A stretch of 64,000 nt of DNA from the NCBI RefSeq assembly GCF_900111245.1, contig NZ_FOGO01000016.1, forward strand, positions 115,571-179,570. The letters run 5' to 3'. The notes under the pieces are model-generated. The model was not told the origin of the DNA, made no database searches, and saw only the letters and a program-made list of their open reading frames with translations. Numbering within the stretch: the first letter of the stretch is position 1; each line of letters opens with the position of its first letter. The stretch comes from Streptomyces qinglanensis. Its GTDB lineage: Bacteria; Actinomycetota; Actinomycetes; Streptomycetales; Streptomycetaceae. The position numbers were made by a program, and so were the translations under genes. Of this stretch, positions 7,423 to 15,620 are shown in pieces.

Positions 7423-9072
7423 TTACGAGAAGGGACCGGCGGGCGGGAGCGGTACCGTCCCGCCGGACTCCCGCGGTTCGCCGTACGCGGCGGCCGCCGC
7501 CTCGGCCGCCGCGGGCCCCGCCGGTTCCCGCACCGGGGTGCGCACCGATGCGGGGAGCAGCTCCTGGACGGCGATCCGGTCGGCCTCGTCCGCGGTCTCG
7601 TCCCGCGGATCGGGGGTCGCGGGCACCTGGAGCCGCAGCACCGGTCCGTCGCCCAGCCGCGCGAAGCCCCGGCCCCGCGGCACCTCGGCGGCCGGTCCTG
7701 TGGCCGCCGGTCCCGTCTGCGGCGCCCGGCCCAGCACGCCGCCCGCCTGCCCGGGGGTGACGGCGCCCAGCACCACCCGGGCGCGGGTGCAGGCGAGGAC
7801 CGCTTCGGACAGCTCGTCCAAACCGTCGAACTGCTCGGCCACCGCCACGGCCACCCCCGCGGCGCGGCCGTGCCGCAGCGGGGTCCGCAGCAGCTCCTGC
7901 GGGTCGGCCAGGCCCCGGGAGCGGGCGAGGTGGCTGAGGACGGCGGGCCGGTCCACCAGCACGCACAGCGGTCGGGGCGCCTCCTGAGGCGAGCGTGCGC
8001 CGCGCTGCCGCGAGCGGCCCGCCGCCAGCAGCCGCCGTTCCGTCTCGCGCGCCGCCCACTCCAGCGCGGCGAGCGCTCCGGGCAGGGTGGACTCCACCCC
8101 CAGCACCCCGTGCCGAGCCGCGAAGGCGGCGAACTCGCCGCCCCCGTCGCCGTCCACCAGCAGCACCTCGCCGCGGCCGAGGGCCTGGAGGGCGAGCGAG
8201 CGCAGCAGTGTGCTGGTGCCGGCCCCGGGGGTGCCGACAGCCAGCAGGTGCGGCTCGGCCGAGCGCGGCCCGGTGCGCCAGACCACCGCCGGTACGTCGA
8301 GCTCGCCGTCCTCGCTGTCCTCGCTGTCCTCGCCGGAGAGGCGGACGGGCAGGGTCCTGCCGGTCTCGTCGCCGTCCGTGAAGCCGAGGACGGCCTCGCC
8401 GGGCGCGGTCCGGAACGGCTGGGCACGGATTCCGCAGGGCAGGGGTTCCAACGCCGTCATCTCCAGCAGGTTGCACTCCTCGTCCCAGCAGAAGCGGTAC
8501 TCGCGGCCACGGCCCGTCTTGGCCGCCAGCAGGTGTTCGAGCCGCAGCCGCTCGGCGGGTTCGCTGTCGCGGAACGAGGTCGGATAGCGCAGCAGCAGGC
8601 CGCTGATCCGTCCGTCCCGGAAGGCGAACTCCTCGAACGCGCGCTCCCATCCGCCGTCGGACGCGTACAGCGGCTCCGCAGGAGCGGCGCCCGGCGGCGC
8701 GAAGTACGGCACCAGCGCCTCGTACAGCGCCTGCAGCCGCGCCCGCTGCGCCTCCGTGGGAGCTGCGCGAGGCGGTGCGGGTCCGGCCTGCCGTCTCCCG
8801 TACCAGGCGGTCGAGCCCAGCAGCGCGATCCCGGCCAGGACCGGCCCGTAGGGCAGCAGCCAGAGCAGCACCCCGCTCGCGGCGACGGCGAACAGCGTGG
8901 GACCCCGCCGTTCCCGTGGTGTGCCCAGCCACCAGTTCCGGCCCTTCGCGGCCAGGTGGCAGGCCCCCCTGCCGAGTACGAGCAGCGGGTGCAGCACGTC
9001 GAGCGCCGCGTCGGTACCGGCACGCACGGACGTGCGTGCGTGCCGCCGTGACGGTACCGCCCACCGCCCCAC
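7423..9072 (-). CDS. FtsK/TraB-like membrane protein with degenerate P-loop
   Basis: A 549-residue protein. The N-terminal third holds two close membrane helices (GPTLFAVAASGVLLWLLP and GPVLAGIALLGSTAW). The C-terminal half looks like the RecA-like motor of FtsK/SpoIIIE/TraB translocases. The Walker A position reads GTPGAGTST (residues 280-288), so Thr286 replaces the essential lysine, and the Walker B position reads LCVLVDRP, so Arg375 replaces the usual glutamate. It is therefore probably not a normal ATPase. Several frames are open upstream to 9738; the GTG at 9072 was chosen because it has a GGAGG ribosome site seven bases before it. The small membrane gene at 9174 is just upstream on the same strand. 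Similar pairs are, to my recollection, widespread in Streptomyces chromosomes, with no known role. Confidence 0.7.
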   Translation of the reverse strand: MGRWAVPSRRHARTSVRAGTDAALDVLHPLLVLGRGACHLAAKGRNWWLGTPRERRGPTLFAVAASGVLLWLLPYGPVLAGIALLGSTAWYGRRQAGPAPPRAAPTEAQRARLQALYEALVPYFAPPGAAPAEPLYASDGGWERAFEEFAFRDGRISGLLLRYPTSFRDSEPAERLRLEHLLAAKTGRGREYRFCWDEECNLLEMTALEPLPCGIRAQPFRTAPGEAVLGFTDGDETGRTLPVRLSGEDSEDSEDGELDVPAVVWRTGPRSAEPHLLAVGTPGAGTSTLLRSLALQALGRGEVLLVDGDGGGEFAAFAARHGVLGVESTLPGALAALEWAARETERRLLAAGRSRQRGARSPQEAPRPLCVLVDRPAVLSHLARSRGLADPQELLRTPLRHGRAAGVAVAVAEQFDGLDELSEAVLACTRARVVLGAVTPGQAGGVLGRAPQTGPAATGPAAEVPRGRGFARLGDGPVLRLQVPATPDPRDETADEADRIAVQELLPASVRTPVREPAGPAAAEAAAAAYGEPRESGGTVPLPPAGPFS

Positions 9073-9173
9073 ACCCGCTCCTCCCGGCCCGCTGACTGAT
9101 GCTCGGACCCGCCGGCCTCCCGGGCCGTCGGCCCTCCGCCCGGCTCGCCGCCGTGCGGACTGCGGCAGGGCGG

Positions 9174-9368
9174 CTAGAACTTGAGGCCGCCCAGCAGGCC
9201 GGCCAGGCTCTCGCCTCCCGCCTTGATGCTGGGTGCCATGGCGGTGCCCGCCAGGTAGAAGCCGAAGAGCGCGCACACCAGCGCGTGCGAGACCTTGAGA
9301 TTGTCCTTGCGGAAGAACAGGAAGACGATCAAGCCAAGCAGTACGACGCCCGAGATCGAGAGAATCAC
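9174..9368 (-). CDS. Small two-helix membrane protein
   Basis: A 64-residue protein, mostly two hydrophobic helices (ILSISGVVLLGLIVFLFF, then HALVCALFGFYLAGTAMA) joined by a short charged turn (RKDNLKVS), ending in a glycine-rich tail. The GTG at 9368 follows an AGGAG ribosome site five bases away. It is 101 bases upstream of the FtsK/TraB-like gene in the same orientation, so the two are probably one transcription unit. In size and layout it recalls the small membrane partners that accompany TraB-type genes on Streptomyces plasmids. No function can be assigned. Confidence 0.72.
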   Translation of the reverse strand: MILSISGVVLLGLIVFLFFRKDNLKVSHALVCALFGFYLAGTAMAPSIKAGGESLAGLLGGLKF

Positions 9369-9676
9369 CAGTACTCCTGATGTAGGGGACGATCACCATG
9401 AGCGTCACCAGCTTCACAGACAGGACGTATCGTATGAAGCTGGCAAGTGGGTGATTCTTCGGATAACGCCCCTGAACGGGTCGTGTTGCCGGACCGCCTC
9501 CGGTGGAAGCACCCACTGGTGACACAGCCGACTCGTGGGACGTCGCGCTCCGTCGGGCGCGGGAGCGCAGCTTCCCGCGCCTGCGGACTCCGGCGCGCAG
9601 CCCGCACCGGGCCGGTGCCCCGGCGCGGACGTCCCGCGCCGGACCGCTGCCCGCACCGCCGGAGGACCAGGAGCGT
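9369..9676. other. Divergent spacer, no gene seen
   Basis: These 308 bases separate the small membrane gene (minus) from the M20 amidohydrolase (plus) and must hold both promoters. The stretch 9425-9475 is less GC-rich than its surroundings (ATCGTATGAAG, ATTCTTCGGATAA). The amidohydrolase frame is open back to 9503, but that part is Arg/Pro-rich and looks non-coding. No clear hairpin or hexamer pair was found. Confidence 0.5.
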
Positions 9677-10963
9677 ATGGCCGAGAAGGACCCCACGACC
9701 GCCGCCGCGGACGCGGTGCTCACCGGGCTGCCCGACATCCGCGACAGCCTCGAATTCCGCTACAAGGACCTCCACCAGCACCCCGAACTCGGCTTCCAGG
9801 AGCGCCGCACGGCCGGTCACGTCGCCCAGGCCCTGAACGAGTGCGACTACGAGGTCACCGAAGGGGTCGGCGGGACCGGCGTCGTCGGCGTGCTGCACAA
9901 CGGGGCGGGCCCCACCGTCCTGCTCCGCGCCGACATGGACGCGCTGCCGGTGCGCGAGCGGACCGGGCTCTCCTACGCCTCGACCGACACCGTCCGCGGC
10001 CCGGACGGCGCTGAGCAGCCGGTGATGCACGCCTGCGGCCACGACGTCCACGTCATCTGCCTGCTGGGTGCCGCGCGCCTCATGGCGGCCGGGACCGACG
10101 CGTGGCGCGGCACCCTGGTCGTCCTCTTCCAGCCCAACGAGGAGAACGGCTCCGGGGCGCGGGCGATGATCGACGACGGCCTCGCCCGGCGCGTCCCCCG
10201 TCCGGACGTCGTCCTGGGCCAGCACGTGCTTCCCGCGCCCGCGGGGACGCTGCTGACCCGGGCCGGCGTCATGATGGCGGCGTCCGACAGCCTGCGGGTC
10301 ACCTTCCACGGGCGGGGCGCGCACGGCTCCACGCCCGAACGGGCCGTGGACCCCGTGGTGCTGGCAGCCTCGACCGTGGTCCGGCTGCAGACGGTCGTCG
10401 CCCGGGAGACCGGTGCGACCACGCCCGCCGTGGTGACCGTCGGGGCGATCCACGCGGGCAGCGGGCCGCACCGCATCCCCGACCGGGCCGAGATCCAGCT
10501 CGACATCCGCACGTTCGACGAGGGGACCCGCGCCCGGGTGCTGGGGGCGGTGCGCCGGATCGTCGCGGGCGAGTGCGCCGCCTCGGGCGCCGACCCGGCG
10601 GAGTTCGAGACGATCCGCGCCTTCTCCGTGACCGAGAACGACGCGGAGGCCACCGAGCGGGTCGCGAGCGCCTTCGGGGCCTACTTCGGGGAGCGTGCCC
10701 GGACCACCGGCCCGCTCCCCGCCGGTGAGGACTTCGGCGAGCTGCCCGCCGGTCTCGGCTGCCCCGCCACCTACTGGGGGCTGGGCGGTACCGACCCGGC
10801 CGCCTACCGGAAGGCGGAGCGCGCCGGAACCGTCGACCAGGACATCCCCGGCAACCACAGTTCGCGCTTCGCGCCCGTGGTCCAGCCCACCCTCGACACG
10901 GGCGTACGGGCCCTGGTGACTGCCGCCCTCGCCTGGCTGGCCCCGCGCCCGAAGCCCGACTGA
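9677..10963 (+). CDS. M20 family metallo-amidohydrolase
   Basis: A 428-residue cytoplasmic enzyme of the M20D/hippurate-hydrolase type that cleaves N-acyl amino acids or related amides using two metal ions. Visible motifs in order are YKDLHQHPELGFQE, LLRADMDALPVRE, MHACGHDVHV (metal ligands Cys and His), FQPNEENGSGARAMIDDG, the small dimerisation domain with FHGRGAHGSTPE, and LPAGEDFGEL near the C-terminus. The ATG at 9677 starts just before the conserved region and has AGGAG and GGAGG stretches close upstream. The gene stands alone, 115 bases before the acyl-CoA dehydrogenase gene, and the KstR-like operator in that gap belongs to the latter. Substrate cannot be inferred from the neighbours. 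Confidence 0.88.
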   Translation: MAEKDPTTAAADAVLTGLPDIRDSLEFRYKDLHQHPELGFQERRTAGHVAQALNECDYEVTEGVGGTGVVGVLHNGAGPTVLLRADMDALPVRERTGLSYASTDTVRGPDGAEQPVMHACGHDVHVICLLGAARLMAAGTDAWRGTLVVLFQPNEENGSGARAMIDDGLARRVPRPDVVLGQHVLPAPAGTLLTRAGVMMAASDSLRVTFHGRGAHGSTPERAVDPVVLAASTVVRLQTVVARETGATTPAVVTVGAIHAGSGPHRIPDRAEIQLDIRTFDEGTRARVLGAVRRIVAGECAASGADPAEFETIRAFSVTENDAEATERVASAFGAYFGERARTTGPLPAGEDFGELPAGLGCPATYWGLGGTDPAAYRKAERAGTVDQDIPGNHSSRFAPVVQPTLDTGVRALVTAALAWLAPRPKPD

Positions 10964-11020
10964 CCGGTGCTCGCGCCGGGTTCGGTGCCCTGCGCCCCGG
11001 CGGCGGGCATTCCCATCTGG

Positions 11021-11034
11021 TGGAACACGTTCTA
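11021..11034 (+). promoter_or_regulatory. KstR-like operator over the acyl-CoA dehydrogenase promoter
   Basis: TGGAACACGTTCTA fits the published KstR motif TnnAACnnGTTnnA at every fixed position. It overlaps a possible -10 element TACTCT (11033-11038) with TTCCCA (11010-11015) 17 bases upstream, an arrangement suited to repression. The start codon is 45 bases downstream. KstR represses sterol-catabolism genes in mycobacteria and relatives; no kstR gene is in this window. Confidence 0.6.
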
Positions 11035-11078
11035 CTCTGTGCGCCGCCGCCGGCACACCGTCGTGGAGCGGAGGGACC

Positions 11079-12278
11079 GTGTACCTCGAATACACCACCG
11101 AACAGCAGGAACTGCGGGCGCAGTTGCGGGAGTACTTCACCGGCCCGGACGGGCTCGTCCCCCCGGACGCGCCTCCGCGGGACGCCGAACCGGCCGCGCA
11201 GAAGCGGTTCTACCGCGAGACCGTGCGGCGGCTGGGGCGGGACGGCTGGCTGGGCGTGGGCTGGCCGCGCGAGTACGGCGGCCGCGGGATGAGCGCCGTC
11301 GAGCAGTTCATCTTCTTCGACGAGGCCGCCCAGGCAGGGGTGCCGCTGCCGCTGATGGCGCTCAACACCGTCGGGCCCACCCTCATGCGGTTCGGGACCC
11401 CGGAGCAGAAGGACTACTTCCTGCCCCGGATCCTCTCCGGCGAGATCGACTTCGCCATCGGCTACAGCGAGCCCGGTGCCGGTACCGACCTCGCCGCCCT
11501 GACCACCCGCGCCGTGCGCGAGGGCGACACCGAGACCGGGCACTACGTCGTCAACGGGCAGAAGATCTGGACCACCAACGGGGACACCGCCGACTGGGTC
11601 TGGCTCGCGGTGCGCACCGATCCCGACGCCGCGCCGCACAAGGGCATCACCCTGCTGCTCGTGCCGACCAGCGATCCGGGCTACTCCTGCACCCTCATCA
11701 CCACCCTCGCCTCGCACGACACCACCGCGGGCTTCTACGAGAACGTGCGGGTCCCGGCCCGCCGCCGGGTCGGCGCGGAGAACGGCGGCTGGAAGCTGAT
11801 CACCACGCAGCTCAACCACGAGCGGGTCACCCTGGCGGCGCACGGGACCACGGCCGTCCGCGCGCTGGAGGACACCCGGCGCTGGGCGCGGCGGACGAAG
11901 CTCTCCGACGGCCGCCGCGTCAGCGACCTCGGCTGGGTCCGCACCCGGCTGGCCCGCGCGCACGCCCGGCTGGACGCCATGAAGCTGCTCAACTGGCAGA
12001 TGGTGGACGCCCTCGACAAGGGCACGCTCACCCCGCACGACGCCTCGGCCGTCAAGGTCTACGGCAGCGAAGCGCGCCGCGACGCGTACGCCTGGCTGAT
12101 GGAGGTGGTCGGCGCCGCCGGACCGCTCAAGGAGGGCTCCGCCGGTGCGGTGCTCCGCGGTGAACTGGAGCGCGGCTACCGCAGCGCCGTCGTCTTCACC
12201 TTCGGCGGCGGCAACAACGAGATCCAGCGCGAGATCATCTCCTGGATCGGCCTGGGCATGCCGCGCGTGCGGCGCTGA
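11079..12278 (+). CDS. Acyl-CoA dehydrogenase (FadE-like)
   Basis: A 399-residue flavoprotein that oxidises an acyl-CoA to the 2-enoyl-CoA and passes electrons to ETF. Motifs include YLEYTTEQQELRAQLREYF at the N-terminus, GYSEPGAGTDLAAL (FAD/substrate loop), GQKIWTTNGDTADWVWLAVRT and a C-terminal FTFGGGNNEIQREIISWIGLG. The last resembles FadE subunits of steroid catabolism, where two different subunits often form the active complex; no partner subunit is next to it. The GTG at 11079 follows GGAGCGGAGGG. A KstR-like operator lies upstream. It is separated from the other lipid genes by the kinase gene but shares its operator type with the echA-like gene at 20729, so it may act in the same pathway. 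Substrate is inferred, not visible. Confidence 0.85.
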   Translation: MYLEYTTEQQELRAQLREYFTGPDGLVPPDAPPRDAEPAAQKRFYRETVRRLGRDGWLGVGWPREYGGRGMSAVEQFIFFDEAAQAGVPLPLMALNTVGPTLMRFGTPEQKDYFLPRILSGEIDFAIGYSEPGAGTDLAALTTRAVREGDTETGHYVVNGQKIWTTNGDTADWVWLAVRTDPDAAPHKGITLLLVPTSDPGYSCTLITTLASHDTTAGFYENVRVPARRRVGAENGGWKLITTQLNHERVTLAAHGTTAVRALEDTRRWARRTKLSDGRRVSDLGWVRTRLARAHARLDAMKLLNWQMVDALDKGTLTPHDASAVKVYGSEARRDAYAWLMEVVGAAGPLKEGSAGAVLRGELERGYRSAVVFTFGGGNNEIQREIISWIGLGMPRVRR

Positions 12279-12505
12279 GCCGGCGGCGCCGCTCTCCGGT
12301 GTCCGGCCGGGCCGGGAGTCCGCCATCGGCGGAAACTTCCGCCCCACGCGCGACACCGAAACCATCTGTATATGTCAGTAACACATCGAACCAGTCAAAC
12401 GCGTACACCTCGGCATCGGTTGGCATACACGCGCAGGAACGAGGCAGCCATACTGGGCAGACAGGGGAGGGAAGAACGCGGCAACGACGGGGGCGAGAGA
12501 CGGGG

Positions 12506-14233
12506 ATGGTGCAGAGCACCCTGATCCATGGCCGGTACCGGCTGCTCGATCTTGTGGGGCGCGGCGGCATGGGCGAAGTGTGGCGGGCGCGCGACGAGTC
12601 GCTGGGCAGACGCGTGGCCGTCAAGTGCCTGAAGCCGCTGGCGCGGCGCGACGACGCGGGGTTCCTGCGCGTCCTGCGGGAACGCTTCCGGCGGGAGGCG
12701 CGGGTCGCCGCCTCGCTCCAGCACCGCGGTGTGACGGTCGTGCACGATTTCGGAGACGACGACGGACTGCTCTATCTCGTCATGGAACTGCTGGAGGGCC
12801 GCAACCTCAGCCAGTTGCTGGCGGACAACAAGGGACAGCCGCTCCCGATGGCCGAAGTCCTCGACGTGGCCGAACAGGTCGCGGCGGCCCTCACGTACAC
12901 CCACGCCCAGGGCGTCGTGCACCGGGACCTGAAACCGGCCAACGTCATGCGGTCCGAGGACGGGGCCGTGAAGATCTGCGACTTCGGCATCGCCCGGCTG
13001 GCCCACGACATCGGCTTCACCGCCCGGATCTCCGGCACCGGTACGGCCATGGGCACCCCGCACTACATGTCCCCCGAGCAGATCGCGGACTCCGCCGTCG
13101 ACCACCGCAGCGACCTCTACTCGTTCGGGTGTGTCCTCTACGAGATCGCCACCGGCTCACCCCCGTTCGAGGGCGGCGACCCCTGGGCGGTCCTCGTCGG
13201 CCACCGGGACACTCCGCCGGTACCGCCGCGCGTCCACCGCCCCGAGCTGCCGCCGCCGCTGGCCGCCGCGATCCTGCGGCTGCTGGCCAAGGCGCCGGAC
13301 GAGCGGCCGGGCGCCGCAGCCGGGCTGGCGGACGAACTCGCCGCCGCACGCGCCCACCTGCCCGGTGCATGGACGGGCACGTGGGGTACGGCGGCCTTCC
13401 CCGGCGCACCGGCCGCGGTCGGAGGGATCGCGCCGCTGTGGATGCCGCCGTGGACGCGCGGGATGGACGCCGGTCTGCCCGCGGGCGGCGGCCGTCCGGC
13501 CCGCACGCCGCCGGAAGGAGCCCCGGTCGGGGCCGGCGGGCTCTCCGCGTGGTGGAGCGGAAGCCCCGGGCGGCCGTCCGGAGCACACCCCGTGTCTCCT
13601 GGTCCCGGTGGGTCCGCCGCCCTCCGGGGGCCGGTGGCGTCGTGGGGCGTCGCGCGGGTGTCCGCTGCGTCGGCCGCGGCGGACACCCGGGCGGCCGCCC
13701 GTCCGGCTCCGGCGCGCGTCCCTCCGCGGGGCGCTCCGCCGCGGGAGCGGCTCGCCGTCCTGGCGGACAGGCGTGACGCCGGGCTGCGGCTGGGCCGGGC
13801 CGGTCGTTGGGAGGAGGCGTACGCGGTGCACCGCGCGGTCGCCGCCGAACACGAACTGCTGCTCGGGCCGTACCACCCGGACACGCTCGCGAGCCGGCAC
13901 GAGACCGGTACCGCACTGGCCCGGTCGGGGCGCCATCCGGAGGCGCTGGAGGAGTACGCCCGCACCGCCGCCGGCCGTGCCAGGGCGCTGGGCCCTGACC
14001 ATCCGGACACGCTCGCCGTCCGGCACGAGCTCGGGCACGCGCTGGGCCGGCTCGGGCGTTGGGAGGAGGCGCTGGAGGTGCACCGGCAACTCGCCTCCGC
14101 GCGGGAACAGGCGCTCGGCTCCGCCGATCCGGCGACGGTGGCCAGCCGGAACGAGGAGGCGCACTGCCTGGAGCGGCTGGGCCGTCGCTCGGAGGCGGAC
14201 GAGGTCTACCGGGAACTGGCGCGCAGGCGCTGA
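12506..14233 (+). CDS. Ser/Thr protein kinase with C-terminal TPR repeats
   Basis: A 575-residue Hanks-type kinase. Key residues are the glycine loop GRGGMGEV (residues 18-25), the ATP lysine Lys40 in VAVKCLK, the catalytic HRDLKPAN (Asp141), DFG (Asp159) and SPEQIA at the activation segment end. After the kinase domain (to about residue 285) comes a Pro/Gly/Ala-rich linker of about 130 residues, then about three 42-residue TPR units with a repeated LGxxHPDTLAxRHE pattern. There is no obvious transmembrane helix or PASTA domain, so it is probably cytosolic, with the TPR part choosing partners. The frame is open upstream to 12299; the ATG at 12506 gives the usual short lead MVQSTLIHGRYRL. The 227-base upstream gap is unusually AT-rich around 12360-12430. 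Targets are unknown. Confidence 0.87.
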   Translation: MVQSTLIHGRYRLLDLVGRGGMGEVWRARDESLGRRVAVKCLKPLARRDDAGFLRVLRERFRREARVAASLQHRGVTVVHDFGDDDGLLYLVMELLEGRNLSQLLADNKGQPLPMAEVLDVAEQVAAALTYTHAQGVVHRDLKPANVMRSEDGAVKICDFGIARLAHDIGFTARISGTGTAMGTPHYMSPEQIADSAVDHRSDLYSFGCVLYEIATGSPPFEGGDPWAVLVGHRDTPPVPPRVHRPELPPPLAAAILRLLAKAPDERPGAAAGLADELAAARAHLPGAWTGTWGTAAFPGAPAAVGGIAPLWMPPWTRGMDAGLPAGGGRPARTPPEGAPVGAGGLSAWWSGSPGRPSGAHPVSPGPGGSAALRGPVASWGVARVSAASAAADTRAAARPAPARVPPRGAPPRERLAVLADRRDAGLRLGRAGRWEEAYAVHRAVAAEHELLLGPYHPDTLASRHETGTALARSGRHPEALEEYARTAAGRARALGPDHPDTLAVRHELGHALGRLGRWEEALEVHRQLASAREQALGSADPATVASRNEEAHCLERLGRRSEADEVYRELARRR

Positions 14234-14329
14234 CCCGCAGGCGCACGCGCACGCGGACCTGGTGCGGGTGTCGACAGGGCCGGGTGGGGCGGACGGGCCG
14301 ACCGGCGGGGTGGCCGCCCGCGGCCGATA

Positions 14330-14346
14330 TCTGACGCTGCATCAGA
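14330..14346 (+). promoter_or_regulatory. Palindromic operator, copy 1 (TGACGC type)
   Basis: TCTGACGCTGCATCAGA has 8-base arms with one mismatch around a central T. The copy at 20636-20652 differs at only 2 of 17 positions. It lies 44 bases before the ATG of the nitronate-monooxygenase-family gene. The layout is typical of a TetR-family operator; the regulator is not identified. Confidence 0.6.
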
Positions 14347-14389
14347 AAACGTCTTCCCTCCGCGGCACTCCTGCGGCATCCTGCCGCGC

Positions 14390-15490
14390 ATGCAGACGGA
14401 GCTGAGCAGACGCCTGGGAGCAGAGCACGCCATCTTCGGCTTCACCCCCTTCCCGGCCGTCGCCGCGGCACTCAGCCGGGCGGGCGGATTCGGGGTGCTC
14501 GGCGCCGTGCGCTACGGCGCGGCCGACGAACTCGCCCGCGACCTCGACCTGCTGGAGGCGCACGCCGACGGACGGCCCTACGGCCTGGACGTGGTGATGC
14601 CCGCCAGGAAGGTGGAGGGCGCGAGCGAGGACGAGATCGAGGCGATGATCCCCGAAGAGCACCGGCACTACGTCCGCGAGATCCTCGCGGCCTACGACGT
14701 CCCCGAACTCCCGGAGAGCGAACGCAGCGGCTGGCGGATCACCGGCTGGATGGAGAGCGTCGCCCGCAGCCAACTCGACGTCGCCTTCCAGCATCCGATC
14801 GGGCTGCTGGCCAGCGCGCTGGGCCCGCCCCCGCCGGACGTCGTCGAACGGGCCCACCGCGGTGGTGTCCCGGTGGCCGCGCTCGCCGGGAGCCCCCGGC
14901 ACGCCCGGCACCACCAGGAGGCCGGCATCGACATCGTGGTGGCCCAGGGCTACGAGGCGGGCGGCCACACCGGGGAGATCGCCTCCATGGTGCTCACCCC
15001 CGAGGTGGTGCGCGCCGTGGACCCGCTGCCGGTGCTCTGCGCGGGTGGCATCGGCACCGGCGAACAGCTCGCCGCCGCCCTCGCGTTGGGTGCGCAGGGC
15101 GCCTGGCTCGGCTCCGTCTGGCTCACCACCACCGAGGCCGATCTCGGCTCCCGGGCGCTCACCCGCAAACTGCTGGCCGCCGGACCCGGCGACACGGTCC
15201 GCTCCCGCGCCCTGACCGGCAAGCCCGCGCGGCTGCTGCGGACCGCGTGGACCGACGCCTGGGAAACGGCGGAGGGGCGTCCGGACCCGCTGCCCATGCC
15301 CCTGCAGGGGCTCCTCGTGGCGGACGCCACCTCGCGCATCCAGCGGCACGAGGTGGAGCCGCTGCTCGGCACCCCGGTCGGCCAGATCGTCGGCTCGATG
15401 AACAGCGAACGGTCGGTGCAGGCCGTCGTCGACGACCTCACCCGCGGTTTCGACCGCGCCCTCGCCCGGCTGAACGCCCTCGCGCGCTGA
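14390..15490 (+). CDS. Nitronate-monooxygenase-family flavoprotein, IpdC-like
   Basis: A 366-residue TIM-barrel FMN protein of the 2-nitropropane dioxygenase/NMO family. Visible features are the N-terminal AIFGFTPFPAVAAALSRAGG, GVLGAVRYG, the phosphate-binding VVAQGYEAGGHTGE and CAGGIGTGEQLAAALALGAQG, and a C-terminal TGKPARLLRTAWTDAWE. The whole pattern, including PYGLDVVMP and ASALGPPPPDVVERAH, recalls mycobacterial IpdC, which acts on late steroid-ring intermediates and not on nitroalkanes; this resemblance is from memory. No Shine-Dalgarno site is visible before the ATG. A palindromic operator lies upstream and an acyl-CoA synthetase follows 130 bases later, so a role in lipid or steroid catabolism is more likely than nitronate detoxification. 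Confidence 0.78.
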   Translation: MQTELSRRLGAEHAIFGFTPFPAVAAALSRAGGFGVLGAVRYGAADELARDLDLLEAHADGRPYGLDVVMPARKVEGASEDEIEAMIPEEHRHYVREILAAYDVPELPESERSGWRITGWMESVARSQLDVAFQHPIGLLASALGPPPPDVVERAHRGGVPVAALAGSPRHARHHQEAGIDIVVAQGYEAGGHTGEIASMVLTPEVVRAVDPLPVLCAGGIGTGEQLAAALALGAQGAWLGSVWLTTTEADLGSRALTRKLLAAGPGDTVRSRALTGKPARLLRTAWTDAWETAEGRPDPLPMPLQGLLVADATSRIQRHEVEPLLGTPVGQIVGSMNSERSVQAVVDDLTRGFDRALARLNALAR

Positions 15491-15620
15491 GCGGCACCCC
15501 GGGAGGCCGACGGCGCGGTGCCGCTGATCCCGGGGCCGGCACGGCGGGCCCCGGCGGCCGGCCGCCCGGCCACCCGGCGGAACGTCCCCGCGCCGGCCCC
15601 GTACACGAGAGGAGAACGAG

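Noticed and set aside
5439..8426. A 995-codon minus-strand frame spanning the mocR gene
   Set aside because: It crosses three well-supported genes and has no family features.
14390..15490. Annotating the flavoprotein simply as a nitronate-detoxifying monooxygenase
   Set aside because: Its sequence pattern and lipid-gene context fit the IpdC branch better; the generic family name is kept only as the fold.
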